DNA of 64,000 nucleotides from NCBI RefSeq assembly GCF_009696485.1, contig NZ_VULY01000018.1, forward strand, positions 1,356,001-1,420,000, written 5' to 3'. This document shows, piece by piece, positions 8,607 to 17,520 of the stretch. This DNA comes from Suipraeoptans intestinalis (GTDB taxonomy: Bacteria > Bacillota > Clostridia > Lachnospirales > Lachnospiraceae). Below the pieces are notes generated by a model. That model was given only the letters and a program-made list of their open reading frames with translations. It made no database searches and was not told the DNA's origin. The translations under genes were made by a program, and so were the position numbers. How positions within the stretch are numbered: the first letter of the stretch is position 1; each line of letters begins with the position of its first letter.

Positions 8607-9638
8607 ATGGAGAAAAGGGTTATGAAGGCGGCGGTCTACCGGGGAAAGGAAGAGATCCGGGTGGAAGAAGTCCCGGTAAGAGAACTGAAGGAAAACGAGG
8701 TAATGATCCGGGTAAAATACTGCGGCGTCTGTGGAACGGACGTACACATCTATCATGGAGACGGAGGATCCAGTGCAGTCACTCCGCCGTTGATCCCGGG
8801 ACATGAATTTTCCGGGATCGTGGAAGCGGTGGGAGAAAAGGTCACGGCCGTGGCGTGTGGGGATCCGGTAACGGGAGATCCGAACGATATGTGCGGAGAG
8901 TGTTACTTCTGTAAAAGCGGAAAGCAGCATTTTTGTACCAACAACATCGGGATCGGAACCACCCGGGACGGAGGATTTGCAGAATACGTGATCCTGAGAG
9001 AAAAGCAGGTATACAAGGTGCCCGAAGGGATGGATCTGATGGAGGCGGCCATGGCGGAACCCATTTCCTGCTGTCTGCACGGGATCGATCTGTGCAGGAT
9101 CCAGATGGGAAGCACAGTGCTGGTGATGGGAGGCGGCCCCATCGGCATGATTATGCTGCAGATGGCGAAACTGGCAGGAGCGGCAAAGGTCATTCTCTCA
9201 GAACCGGTGGCAGAAAAGAGAGAAATGGCGCTTCGTCTGGGAGCTATCAAGACCATTGACCCTCTGAACGAAGATGTGAAAGAAATGTTGGACGCATATT
9301 GCGATAATGTGGATGTGGTGATCGAATGTGTGGGAAGTGTACGGACGCAGGCGGATGCCATTCGATTTGCAGGAAAGGGAGCTACGGTGATGTTTTTCGG
9401 GCTGGCTGCTCTGGAGGAGTCCTTTCCACTGCGGCCGGATGATGTCTTTAAAAAGGAGCTGACTGTCACATCATCCTTTATCAATCCGTACACCTTTGAA
9501 AGAGCGATACAGATACTGGAGACGGGACAAATCCGACTGAAAGAACTGATCACGACCGTACTTCCGTTGGAAGAGATAGAAAAAGCCCTGACAGATGAGA
9601 CCTGCCGGAGAGCCGGAAAGGTCATGATCCGACTGTAG
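8607..9638 (+). CDS. zinc-dependent medium-chain alcohol/polyol dehydrogenase
   Basis: A 343-aa MDR dehydrogenase of the sorbitol/threonine-dehydrogenase group. The catalytic zinc ligands are in CGVCGTDVH and GHEFSG; the structural zinc site is the four-Cys stretch CGECYFCKSGKQHFC. The Rossmann motif is VMGGGPIGM. It probably uses NAD to oxidise a polyol or sugar carbon to a ketone, working with the SDR and the kinase of the cluster. I use the ATG at 8607 because the AAGGAG ends at 8600 and directly touches the in-frame ATG at 8601. Confidence 0.88.
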   Translation: MEKRVMKAAVYRGKEEIRVEEVPVRELKENEVMIRVKYCGVCGTDVHIYHGDGGSSAVTPPLIPGHEFSGIVEAVGEKVTAVACGDPVTGDPNDMCGECYFCKSGKQHFCTNNIGIGTTRDGGFAEYVILREKQVYKVPEGMDLMEAAMAEPISCCLHGIDLCRIQMGSTVLVMGGGPIGMIMLQMAKLAGAAKVILSEPVAEKREMALRLGAIKTIDPLNEDVKEMLDAYCDNVDVVIECVGSVRTQADAIRFAGKGATVMFFGLAALEESFPLRPDDVFKKELTVTSSFINPYTFERAIQILETGQIRLKELITTVLPLEEIEKALTDETCRRAGKVMIRL

Positions 9639-9692
9639 GCGCAGGCTGCACGAACAGCACGGGAAAAAGCGGCCTAAAAAGGAGTACACAGG

Positions 9693-10823
9693 ATGGAAAA
9701 ATTAAGTGCAAGTGAGATCAAGCTGCAGAACCGGCAGATGGTCTACCGCTATATCAGGGAAAATGGGCCGGTATCCAAGCAGGACATCGTGGTGGCGCTG
9801 CAGTTGAGTCTGCCTACCGTTACCCAAAACCTGGAATATCTGAAAAAACAAGGGCTGATCGACGCGTCCAGAAAGATCAAGCATACAGGAGGACGGAACG
9901 CTACGGCATACACCTACATTAAAAATGCAAAAACTGCTATAGGAGTGTCTCTGACAGCCAATCACATGAGCGTGGTGGCGGTGGATCTGTCCGGGGAAGT
10001 GATCGGGCTGGTCCGGGAGAAAGCAGTGTTTGACCTGGGCGATGAAACCTATCTGAAAAAACTGGGGGAAACAGTGGAGCTGGTGAAGGAAACGGCAGGG
10101 ATCTCCACGGAACGACTATTGGGAGTGGGGATTTCCGTGCCGGGATTTATCTCGGATGACGGCGAGGAGGTCACCTACGGGCGGACCCTAGGATTTACCG
10201 GGAGAAAACGTGAGGAGATCGCCAGGTACATCCCCTACAGACATTTTCTGGTGCATGATTCCTATGCGGCCGGATGCATGGAATCCTGGGAAAACCATAG
10301 GATCACCAATGCCTTTTACATCAGCCTGGGAAACAGCATCGGAGGCACCGTTATCATTCAGAATGAGATTTATCAGGGAGACAGCCGAAAAGGCGGAGAG
10401 ATCGGGCATATGACGGTGGTTCCCTCCGGCGGAAAAACATGCTACTGCGGGAAAAAGGGGTGCTTTGACACGGTGTGCCGGGCAACCAATCTGGACACAT
10501 ATACGGATGGAAACCTGGAAGAATTTTTTCTTCGTCTGAAGCAGGGCGATAAGAAAGCGGAGAAAATGTGGAAGGAGTATTTGAACCATCTTTCCCTGGC
10601 TATCCATAATATCCGGATGCTGTTTGACGGATCGATCATCCTGGGCGGTTACGTAGGGGCTTACATCGGAGATTATATGGAGCTGCTTTGTCAGAAGGTG
10701 GATGCCAGAAATCCATTTGGAGACAAGGCGGAGCAATATCTTCTGGAGTGCCGGTACAAGGTGGAGGCTGTGGCGGCAGGCGCGGCGATCTTTTACGTAG
10801 ACAGATTTTTAAAAAGCATATAA
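9693..10823 (+). CDS. ROK-family transcriptional regulator, second copy
   Basis: A 376-aa ROK regulator resembling the one at 2633 throughout. It has an N-terminal winged helix (VSKQDIVVALQLSLPTVTQN), a ROK domain and the zinc motif CYCGKKGCFDTVC. The two share the same phrases (GGRxAxAY, LGGYVGxYxxxY), which points to an ancient duplication. It lies 54 bases after the dehydrogenase and 23 bases before the kinase, so it is transcribed with the enzymes it probably controls. Two ROK proteins in one cluster may sense two related ligands or form a heteromer; neither can be shown here. Confidence 0.87.
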   Translation: MEKLSASEIKLQNRQMVYRYIRENGPVSKQDIVVALQLSLPTVTQNLEYLKKQGLIDASRKIKHTGGRNATAYTYIKNAKTAIGVSLTANHMSVVAVDLSGEVIGLVREKAVFDLGDETYLKKLGETVELVKETAGISTERLLGVGISVPGFISDDGEEVTYGRTLGFTGRKREEIARYIPYRHFLVHDSYAAGCMESWENHRITNAFYISLGNSIGGTVIIQNEIYQGDSRKGGEIGHMTVVPSGGKTCYCGKKGCFDTVCRATNLDTYTDGNLEEFFLRLKQGDKKAEKMWKEYLNHLSLAIHNIRMLFDGSIILGGYVGAYIGDYMELLCQKVDARNPFGDKAEQYLLECRYKVEAVAAGAAIFYVDRFLKSI

Positions 10824-10846
10824 GGCAGATAAAGGAGGAAGCAGAA

Positions 10847-12379
10847 ATGAACTATTTATTGGGAACAGATATCGGAACATCGGGAACCAAAACCATTCTG
10901 ATGGACACAGAGGGAAAACTGATCGCACAGGACCTTCAGGAATATGATGTATTGACCCCCAGACCCCTGTGGGCAGAGCAGTGGCCGGACGTGTGGTACG
11001 AGGCTACGGTGGAATCCATCAAAAACACGGTTTCCAAGGCGCTGGAGCAGGGAGTAAAGAAGGAAGAGATCAAAGGGATCGCCATCAGCGGACTGTACGG
11101 CGGCTCCGGAGTGCCGCTGGATGCAGAGATGAAGCCCATCCGCCCCTGTATGATCTGGATGGATCGGAGAGCAGATGCAGAAACGAAATGGGCGCTGGAT
11201 ACCATCGGGGAAGAAAAGCTGCTGGAGATCACCCACAACGGAGCGGATCCTTACTACGGATATACCAAGATGCTCTGGATGAAGCGCAATGAGCCGGAGA
11301 ACTGGGAGAAGACAAAGCTGTTCCTTCCGCCCAACAACTATGTGATCTACAAGCTGACGGGAGAAGTGTCCATTGACTATTCTTCTGCAGGAAACATTGG
11401 CGGTATTTTTGATATGAATAAGCGGGAGTGGTCCCAGGAAATGCTGGACGCCATGGGGATCCCGGCTTCCATGATGCCGGAAAAGGTGGTGGAATCCACG
11501 GATATCGTAGGAGGCATGAAAAAAGAGATCGCAGAAGAAATGGGGCTTTGGGAAGGACTTCCGGTGATCGCAGGAGGAATCGACTGCGGAGCAGCCAATA
11601 TCGGCCTGGGAGTGTTTGAGTCCGGCGTGTATGCGGCGGCTATCGGAACCTCCATGTGCGCCGCCCTGATCTCGGATAAACCGGTAAAGGGGAAGGGGCT
11701 GATCGTTTGGCCATATCTGTATGATGCAAAAAATCTGTCCTATTATTTTGCAGGAGGCAATACGGCAGGCGCTATCGTAAAATGGTTCCGGAACACCCTG
11801 TGCCAGTGGGAAATGGAGCAGCAGAAACAAGGCGGCCCCAACCTGTATGACGTATTAAACGGACAGGCGGAAGAGATCCCGGCAGGAAGTGAAGGCCTTC
11901 TGGTGCTGCCGTATTTCATGGGAGAGAGAAGCCCGGTATGGGATTCGGATGCAAAAGGCATGATCCTGGGACTGTCTCTGACCCATACCAAGGGACACAT
12001 TTACCGGGCGTTTCTGGAAGCGGTGGCATATTCTCTGAGAGATGCCATGGAAGCGACGGGAGAAGATCTGGGAGAATACATCCTGCTGGCAGGAGGCGTG
12101 ACAAAGTCCAAAATCTGGAGACAGATTTTTGCAGACGTTACGGGATATCCGGTGGTTTGCCCCATCTATGACGTGGAGGCCAACATGGGAGATGTGATGC
12201 TGGCCGGGATCGGAACAGGCCTTTTGACCTACGAAGAGGTGCAAAAATGGCAGGTGCTGGACAAAAAGATCCTGCCCAACGAAGAAAACCATAAGAAATA
12301 TAACGAGTACTTCAAGCTGTATAAGAGTACCTATGAACATCTGAAAGAGGACATGAAGGTGCTTACGACGCTTCGATAA
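10847..12379 (+). CDS. FGGY-family carbohydrate kinase (xylulokinase-like)
   Basis: A 510-aa sugar kinase. GTDIGTSGTKTILMD at the N-terminus is the phosphate-1 motif of the FGGY fold, CMIWMDRRAD is typical of xylulokinases, and GGVTKSKIWRQIFADV near residue 425 is the C-terminal FGGY signature. It would phosphorylate the ketose made by the dehydrogenases, for example D-xylulose to xylulose 5-phosphate. A longer reading frame begins upstream inside the ROK gene, but the AAAGGAGG at 10831-10838 fixes the ATG at 10847. Confidence 0.88.
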   Translation: MNYLLGTDIGTSGTKTILMDTEGKLIAQDLQEYDVLTPRPLWAEQWPDVWYEATVESIKNTVSKALEQGVKKEEIKGIAISGLYGGSGVPLDAEMKPIRPCMIWMDRRADAETKWALDTIGEEKLLEITHNGADPYYGYTKMLWMKRNEPENWEKTKLFLPPNNYVIYKLTGEVSIDYSSAGNIGGIFDMNKREWSQEMLDAMGIPASMMPEKVVESTDIVGGMKKEIAEEMGLWEGLPVIAGGIDCGAANIGLGVFESGVYAAAIGTSMCAALISDKPVKGKGLIVWPYLYDAKNLSYYFAGGNTAGAIVKWFRNTLCQWEMEQQKQGGPNLYDVLNGQAEEIPAGSEGLLVLPYFMGERSPVWDSDAKGMILGLSLTHTKGHIYRAFLEAVAYSLRDAMEATGEDLGEYILLAGGVTKSKIWRQIFADVTGYPVVCPIYDVEANMGDVMLAGIGTGLLTYEEVQKWQVLDKKILPNEENHKKYNEYFKLYKSTYEHLKEDMKVLTTLR

Positions 12380-12465
12380 CCGGAGACAGCCTTGACGGAA
12401 GTCAGAGACAACAAGAGATGTGAATCAAAGAAGGCAGCCTGTGGATTCTTTTCACAGAGTTAAAG

Positions 12466-12510
12466 GTGCAGGAGTCAGAAGAAGAAAATTCTGATGACTG
12501 CACTTTTTTT
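12466..12510 (+). terminator. rho-independent terminator after the kinase gene
   Basis: GTGCAG pairs with CTGCAC and TCAGAA with TTCTGA around a small internal loop, followed by seven T residues at 12504-12510. It closes the polyol cluster. Confidence 0.8.
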
Positions 12511-12661
12511 GCGCGTTTTTTCTGCAAAGGGAAAAAACAGAAAGCTCGTAAGTGCAAGAATCGTCGCTTTAGGTAGATACTATCAGATTTAAAAAAAAGA
12601 AGGAAGGGTTCAATCTAATTTCAATCTTCGCAGACATAATGAAAAGCGGATAGCCTGCCGG

Positions 12662-12985
12662 ATGATCCGGAGAGAGAAAAAAAGGGGAAAAAGTAGGGAT
12701 GTCAGAGGAACAACTTCCGTGGAGGTAACGGTAGAAAATGGAACCATCTCGGATGTTACGATTTTGTCTACGGAAGACGATCCGTCGTTTTTTGAGAGAG
12801 CAAAAGACCGGGTGATTTCCCAGATCCTGAATACCCAGTCGGTGGAAGTGGATGCAGTGACAGGGGCTACATTCAGCAGCAACGGAATCATGGTGGCGGT
12901 GGCAAACGCACTGGACCTGTCCTTTACCAATCCAAACAGCAGTATGCAGCAGGAGGGGCACGGGCAAAGAAAAGGCGGGCAATAG
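12662..12985 (+). CDS. FMN-binding domain protein, probably 5'-truncated
   Basis: A 107-residue frame matches the FMN_bind domain of Na-NQR/NosR-type and fumarate-reductase-like proteins: VRGTTSVEVTVENGTI begins the domain and DAVTGATFSSNG contains the Thr that normally carries covalent FMN. Family proteins usually have an N-terminal export signal and linker. Here the upstream part is a basic stretch with no signal and no clear ribosome site, and an ATG at 12638 is stopped after four codons. I read it as a decayed or 5'-truncated copy, but a short functional domain cannot be excluded. It converges on the gene at 12998. Confidence 0.5.
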   Translation: MIRREKKRGKSRDVRGTTSVEVTVENGTISDVTILSTEDDPSFFERAKDRVISQILNTQSVEVDAVTGATFSSNGIMVAVANALDLSFTNPNSSMQQEGHGQRKGGQ

Positions 12986-12991
12986 CCCGCC
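12974..12991 (-). terminator. terminator for the CorC/HlyC-type gene, overlapping the opposing stop codon
   Basis: GGCGGGC (12974-12980) and GCCCGCC (12985-12991) form a 7-bp stem with a 4-nt loop. On the minus strand it is followed by TTTTCTTT. The stem includes the stop codon of the convergent FMN-binding frame. Confidence 0.65.
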
Positions 12992-12997
12992 TGCCGT

Positions 12998-14266
12998 CTA
13001 TTCGTTTTTATCAGAGCTGTCCGGAAGAAACAAACGGACGTGTTCGATCCGGTTTTTATCCAGCGATTCCACTACCATACGGATGCCATCCTCGGTGGTG
13101 ATAGCATCGTTTTCCTCGGGGAAGCGATCCAGCAACTCAATGATGAATCCCCCCAGAGAGTCGTAGGATTCGGAAGATAAGTCCAGTCCCAGCCGGTCGT
13201 TCAGTTCTTCCAGATTGATGGAAGCCTCCACCACATATTCGGAAGGGGAGATCTGACGGATGAATTCTTCTTCGTTGTCATCGTATTCATCGTGAATCTC
13301 ACCCACGATCTCTTCCAGAATGTCTTCCAGCGTGATCAGACCGGCAGTTTCCCCATATTCGTCCAAAACGATGGCGATATTGAGGGAAGCCTGGCGCATC
13401 TCTACCAGCAGCTCGGAAATGCTCTTGTATTCGTAGGTAAAATAAGCCTCCCGCAGGATATCCCGGATATGAAATTCCCTGGAATTGTCATAGAGAAGAA
13501 GGTCCTTCATATTGATGGTTCCCACCACGTTATCGGTGGTCCCTTCAAAAACAGGAAGACGGGTAAACTTGTCCTCCCGGAAGATCTCGATCAGCTCCTG
13601 GTAGGTGCTGTCTATGTCTGCGAAAGTCACATGGACACGGGGAACCATCACATCCTTGGCCCTGGCGTCTCCCAGATCAAACACATTGTAGATCATTTCT
13701 CTTTCATCCGATTCGATCACGCCGTCCTCATGGCTGACTTCCACAATGGTACGGAGCTCGTTTTCTGTCATGCTCCGATTTCCGGGATCGGCATGAACAC
13801 GGAAAAGGAACAGGATCCCCCTGGACAGGCCATTGATCACAAAGATGACAGGCGTCATCAGCTTCATATAGACAGAAACGGTGGGAGCATAAAAAAGGGA
13901 CATCCTCTCTGCATGTAAGGTGGCCATTGTTTTCGGCGTGATCTCGCCAAAGATCAGGATCAGCAGAGTCAGGATCCCACTGGCGATGGCTACCATATGC
14001 CCTCCGAACTGGTAAGCCAGACTGGTGGCCAGGGAGGCGGCCGTCAGATTGACGATGTTGTTGCCGATGAGAATAGCGCTGAGCATTTTTCCGGAATGTT
14101 CCGTCAGCTGCAGAACAAGATCGGCATGCCGGGTGCCTTCTTCGGCGAGGCTCCTCATCTTGATGCGGTTGACGGTGGTAAGAGCGGTTTCCGCCGAGGA
14201 AAACAGGGCGGACAGCACTAGCAGGATCAGCAATATAAGAAATCGTATGACGTCACTGGGGTCCAA
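12998..14266 (-). CDS. CNNM/CorC-HlyC family membrane protein (hemolysin-like)
   Basis: A 422-aa protein of the DUF21-CBS-CorC family. Residues 1-150 form the DUF21 membrane domain with four hydrophobic segments, starting with a helix after DPSDVIRF and the conserved SSAETALTTVNR. Two CBS domains follow (VPRVHVTFADIDSTYQEL and the region around LNIAIVLDEYGETAGLIT), then a C-terminal CorC/HlyC domain. Such proteins are linked to Mg or other cation export; the old name hemolysin is misleading. It is alone on the minus strand, divergent from murB. Confidence 0.9.
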   Translation of the reverse strand: MDPSDVIRFLILLILLVLSALFSSAETALTTVNRIKMRSLAEEGTRHADLVLQLTEHSGKMLSAILIGNNIVNLTAASLATSLAYQFGGHMVAIASGILTLLILIFGEITPKTMATLHAERMSLFYAPTVSVYMKLMTPVIFVINGLSRGILFLFRVHADPGNRSMTENELRTIVEVSHEDGVIESDEREMIYNVFDLGDARAKDVMVPRVHVTFADIDSTYQELIEIFREDKFTRLPVFEGTTDNVVGTINMKDLLLYDNSREFHIRDILREAYFTYEYKSISELLVEMRQASLNIAIVLDEYGETAGLITLEDILEEIVGEIHDEYDDNEEEFIRQISPSEYVVEASINLEELNDRLGLDLSSESYDSLGGFIIELLDRFPEENDAITTEDGIRMVVESLDKNRIEHVRLFLPDSSDKNE

Positions 14267-14325
14267 TTTTTTTCTCTCCTTTTTCTTTACATAGTTAGAG
14301 TAACTATAACTGATTTACAGAAAAT

Positions 14326-14353
14326 TTGCAAGATAGGAAAAAAATGGTATAAT
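14326..14353 (+). promoter_or_regulatory. sigma-A type promoter of the murB operon
   Basis: TTGCAA at 14326-14331 and TATAAT at 14348-14353, 16 bp apart, leave a leader of about 130 nt before murB. Confidence 0.6.
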
Positions 14354-14489
14354 AAATGAACTGTAGGTTCGGCAGACAGGAGAAGAGTCGGAAGGAACCT
14401 GCAAAGAATTGGAAACAGACAGGAAAAACACGTGCCGTACAAGGGGCGAAAGCAGAAAAGCCGGGGCACTTTAGAAAGATGAGGAGCAG

Positions 14490-15398
14490 ATGGACCAGAC
14501 ATTTTTAAGCAGGTTAAAGGAAGAACTGAGAGAGGATCAGATCAGGCAGAGGGAGCCGATGAAAGGCTATGTTACTTTTCGGGTAGGCGGAGAGGCGGAC
14601 TATTTCCTGCTTCCGGAGACGGAGGAGGAAGTGGGAGAGATCTTGAGCCTTTGTAGAGAATTTGAAATTCCTTATTATATTGTGGGGAACGGAAGTAATC
14701 TTCTGGTTTCCGACCAGGGCTACAGAGGCGCGGTGGTGTATTTAAGAAAGCTGCAGCAGATCCGTGTGGAAGGAAATCGGATCCATGCACAGGCAGGAGC
14801 GCTGCTGTCTAAGGTGGCGGCGGCAGCCTGGGAAAGCGGTTTGGCAGGGTTTGAGTTTGCAGAAGGGATTCCCGGCACCATCGGAGGAGCCTGTGTGATG
14901 AATGCAGGCGCGTATGGAGGAGAACTAAAAGACGTGCTGGAATCGACAGTGGTCCTGACGCCGGAAGGAGAGATCCGCAGACTGTCCCGGGAGGAAATGG
15001 AACTGGGCTACCGTACCAGTGTGGTTTCCAAAAAGGGATATGTGGCGCTGGGAGTCACGTTGAAGCTGCAGGAAGGGAATCAGGAAGAAATCGGAGAGCG
15101 GATGGCAGATTTTAAACAGCGCAGAGTGACGAAGCAGCCGCTGGAATACCCCAGTGCAGGAAGCACCTTCAAGCGGCCGGAGGGATATTTTGCAGGAAAG
15201 CTGATTCAGGATACGGGCCTTCGGGGATTTTCCTACGGAGGAGCCCAGGTATCGGAAAAGCACTGCGGATTTGTGATCAATAGAAAAGATGCTACTGCGG
15301 CGGAGGTGTATTCCCTGATCTGCCAGGTATCTGACAGGGTATATGAAAAGTTTGGCGTAAGACTGGAGCCGGAAGTAAAGCGTTTGGGAGAGTTTTAG
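14490..15398 (+). CDS. murB: UDP-N-acetylenolpyruvoylglucosamine reductase
   Basis: A 302-aa MurB that reduces the enolpyruvyl group to form UDP-N-acetylmuramic acid, using FAD and NADPH in peptidoglycan synthesis. FAD-binding marks are TFRVGGEADYF near residue 30, IVGNGSNLLVSDQG near 70 and EGIPGTIGGACVMNAGAYGG near 130 (split as EGIPGTIGG and ACVMNAGAYGG). The catalytic Ser lies in PSAGSTFKRP, and the pattern and length fit type II enzymes of Gram-positives. One base separates it from rapZ. Confidence 0.93.
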   Translation: MDQTFLSRLKEELREDQIRQREPMKGYVTFRVGGEADYFLLPETEEEVGEILSLCREFEIPYYIVGNGSNLLVSDQGYRGAVVYLRKLQQIRVEGNRIHAQAGALLSKVAAAAWESGLAGFEFAEGIPGTIGGACVMNAGAYGGELKDVLESTVVLTPEGEIRRLSREEMELGYRTSVVSKKGYVALGVTLKLQEGNQEEIGERMADFKQRRVTKQPLEYPSAGSTFKRPEGYFAGKLIQDTGLRGFSYGGAQVSEKHCGFVINRKDATAAEVYSLICQVSDRVYEKFGVRLEPEVKRLGEF

Positions 15399-15399
15399 T

Positions 15400-16278
15400 A
15401 TGCGGTTTGTAATTGTGACAGGGATGTCGGGAGCCGGAAAAAGTACGGCGTTGAAGATCTTAGAGGATATCGGATACTTTTGTGTAGATAATCTGCCGGT
15501 GCCTTTGATCCCGAAGCTGGCGGAGCTGATCCGGGTGCCGAAGAAGGGGCTGGAAAAGCTGGTGCTGGGAGTGGATATCCGCAGCGGAGCCCATCTGGAA
15601 GAGATGAAGCAGGTGTTGAAGGTGTTGGATGCAGAAGAGATTGACTGCAAGATCCTGTATATGGAGTGCAAGGATGAAGTGCTGATCAAACGCTACAAGG
15701 AAACCAGAAGAACGCATCCGCTGACAGGAAAAGAGCGGGTAGATAAAGGGCTTATAGAAGAAAGACAGAAGATCGGCTTTTTAAAAGAGAGGGCGGACTA
15801 TGTGCTGGATACCAGCCACATGCTGACCAGGGAACTGAAGGAAGAGCTGAACCAGATTTTTGTGCAGGATAAGGCGTACAACAACCTGTATATCACCGTA
15901 CTGTCTTTTGGATTTAAGTATGGGATCCCGGCGGATGCAGATCTGGTCTTCGACGTGCGCTTCCTGCCAAATCCATATTATGAAGAGGAGCTTCGCCCGC
16001 TGACAGGCAGTGATACGGCGGTCTGTGATTATGTGATGCAGGACGGGGCGGGAGAGGTCTTTCTGGAAAAGCTGGAGGATCTGCTTCGATTCCTGCTTCC
16101 GAAGTACGTGAAGGAAGGAAAGACGCAGATGGTGATCGGGATCGGGTGTACAGGAGGAAAGCACAGATCCGTTGCCATTGCGGGGAAATTACAGGAAAGA
16201 CTTAGAACCTGCGGAGCCTATGGCGTAAGGACGGAGCATAGAGATGTCGAAAAAGACAGAGTGACGAAAGCAGGATAG
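15400..16278 (+). CDS. rapZ: RapZ/YvcJ-type nucleotide-binding protein
   Basis: A 292-aa P-loop protein of the RapZ family, known as an RNase adaptor in Proteobacteria and as the GTP/ATP-binding YvcJ in Bacillus. Walker A is GMSGAGKST at residues 8-16; the C-terminal domain shows the conserved IGCTGGKHRSVAIA. It starts one base after the murB stop and is 11 bases before whiA, so it is in a tight operon. In Bacillus a yvcK gene lies between these two; it is absent here. Confidence 0.92.
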   Translation: MRFVIVTGMSGAGKSTALKILEDIGYFCVDNLPVPLIPKLAELIRVPKKGLEKLVLGVDIRSGAHLEEMKQVLKVLDAEEIDCKILYMECKDEVLIKRYKETRRTHPLTGKERVDKGLIEERQKIGFLKERADYVLDTSHMLTRELKEELNQIFVQDKAYNNLYITVLSFGFKYGIPADADLVFDVRFLPNPYYEEELRPLTGSDTAVCDYVMQDGAGEVFLEKLEDLLRFLLPKYVKEGKTQMVIGIGCTGGKHRSVAIAGKLQERLRTCGAYGVRTEHRDVEKDRVTKAG

Positions 16279-16289
16279 CAGGAGGAAAG

Positions 16290-17165
16290 ATGTCATTTTC
16301 AGGACAGGTGAAACAAGAACTGGCGCAGCAATATCCCAAAGCAAGACATTGCAGACTGGCGGAGTTGGCAGCCATCACCGGATTTTCCGGAATCCATCCG
16401 CCAAAGGAAGAGGAGGAAGCAAAGATCTGCTTCCGTACAGAAAACGCCGACCTTGCAAGAAAGTACTTTACATTGCTAAAAAAAACATTTAATATAAAGG
16501 CTGATGTTGCGGTCAGAAAGATGACGGGGGGATGTCAATACCGTATTTTTGCTGAAAAAGAGGGGTTGCACGCCGTTTTTAAGGCGCAGGTACAGTCACC
16601 TTGCTGCCGGCGCGCTTACATACGCGGAGCTTTTCTGGCGGCAGGATCTATGAGTGACCCGCAAAAGTCCTATCATTTTGAGATCGTGGCAGAGAGGGAA
16701 ACAGAGGCCGTGATCCTCCAAAAGATGATGAATCAGTTTGGGCTGGACGCGAAGGTCATCTACAGAAAAAAGGCGTATGTCGTTTACTTAAAAGAGGGAA
16801 CACAGATCGTAGATGTACTGAATATCATGGGGGCCTGCGTGGCGTTGATGGAACTGGAGAATATCCGTATTTTGAAGGAGATGCGCAACGCCGTGAACCG
16901 CAAGGTAAACTGTGAAACGGCCAATATTCACAAGACTGTGTCAGCCGCAGTGAAGCAAAACGAAGACATTCAGTATATTCGAGATACCATCGGGCTTGAT
17001 GATTTGCCGGAAAGTTTGCGTGAGATGGCCGAGGTGCGCTTGTCTCATCCGGAGGCGTCCCTGAAAGAATTGGGACAGCTGCTGCAGACACCCATAGGAA
17101 AATCAGGAGTTAACCATCGGTTACGGAAACTGGGAGAGATGGCAGAAAAGCTGAGAGCGAGATAA
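16290..17165 (+). CDS. whiA: WhiA-type DNA-binding regulator
   Basis: A 291-aa WhiA. The N-terminal half has a LAGLIDADG-like homing-endonuclease fold without catalytic acids (RRAYIRGAFLAAGSMSDP). The C-terminal helix-turn-helix is in SLKELGQLLQTPIGKSGVN followed by HRLRKL. WhiA proteins affect cell division, chromosome segregation or sporulation in Gram-positives. Slightly short for the family but with both ends recognisable. It sits between rapZ and an HPr-like gene, the standard order in Firmicutes. Confidence 0.93.
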   Translation: MSFSGQVKQELAQQYPKARHCRLAELAAITGFSGIHPPKEEEEAKICFRTENADLARKYFTLLKKTFNIKADVAVRKMTGGCQYRIFAEKEGLHAVFKAQVQSPCCRRAYIRGAFLAAGSMSDPQKSYHFEIVAERETEAVILQKMMNQFGLDAKVIYRKKAYVVYLKEGTQIVDVLNIMGACVALMELENIRILKEMRNAVNRKVNCETANIHKTVSAAVKQNEDIQYIRDTIGLDDLPESLREMAEVRLSHPEASLKELGQLLQTPIGKSGVNHRLRKLGEMAEKLRAR

Positions 17166-17181
17166 GGAGGAGCAATTTACG

Positions 17182-17439
17182 ATGATTAAAAAACCTGTGA
17201 TGATTCAAAACAACATGGAAATGGAGGACAGGCCGGTGGCACATCTTGTGCAGGAGGCGAGCCAATATGCCAGCCAGGTGTACATCGAAATGGACAATAA
17301 GAAGATCAATGCCAAGAGCATTATGGGTATGATGAGCCTGAGACTTCAAAAAGGAAGAGAAGTGGTGCTGATCGCAGAGGGGCAGGATGAGCTGGAAGCG
17401 ATCGCCGGTGTAGAAGGATTTTTGGCTGCCGGCAATTAA
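17182..17439 (+). CDS. HPr-like protein lacking the phosphorylatable histidine (Crh-like)
   Basis: An 85-aa HPr-fold protein. The region around regulatory Ser46 is intact (INAKSIMGMMSL), as is the C-terminal helix (AEGQDELEAI). The active-site motif GLHARP of PTS HPr is replaced by EMEDRP, so the His that accepts phosphate from enzyme I is a Glu. It therefore cannot be a normal PTS phosphocarrier. Bacillus Crh lies at the same place after rapZ-yvcK-whiA and also lacks this His, so a regulatory role through Ser phosphorylation, for example with CcpA, is a reasonable inference. Separate origins of the loss are possible. Confidence 0.85.
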   Translation: MIKKPVMIQNNMEMEDRPVAHLVQEASQYASQVYIEMDNKKINAKSIMGMMSLRLQKGREVVLIAEGQDELEAIAGVEGFLAAGN

Positions 17440-17520
17440 GGACGGCAGAATAGGAAACATACAAGAAAGCGGGGCATGGTATATGCCCTGTTTGTTTTCA
17501 GGAAAAGAGGTGAATGAGGC

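Noticed and set aside
10688-10846. A 53-residue extension of the FGGY kinase into the ROK gene
   Set aside because: The kinase fold begins at MNYLLGTDIG and AAAGGAGG fits the ATG at 10847.
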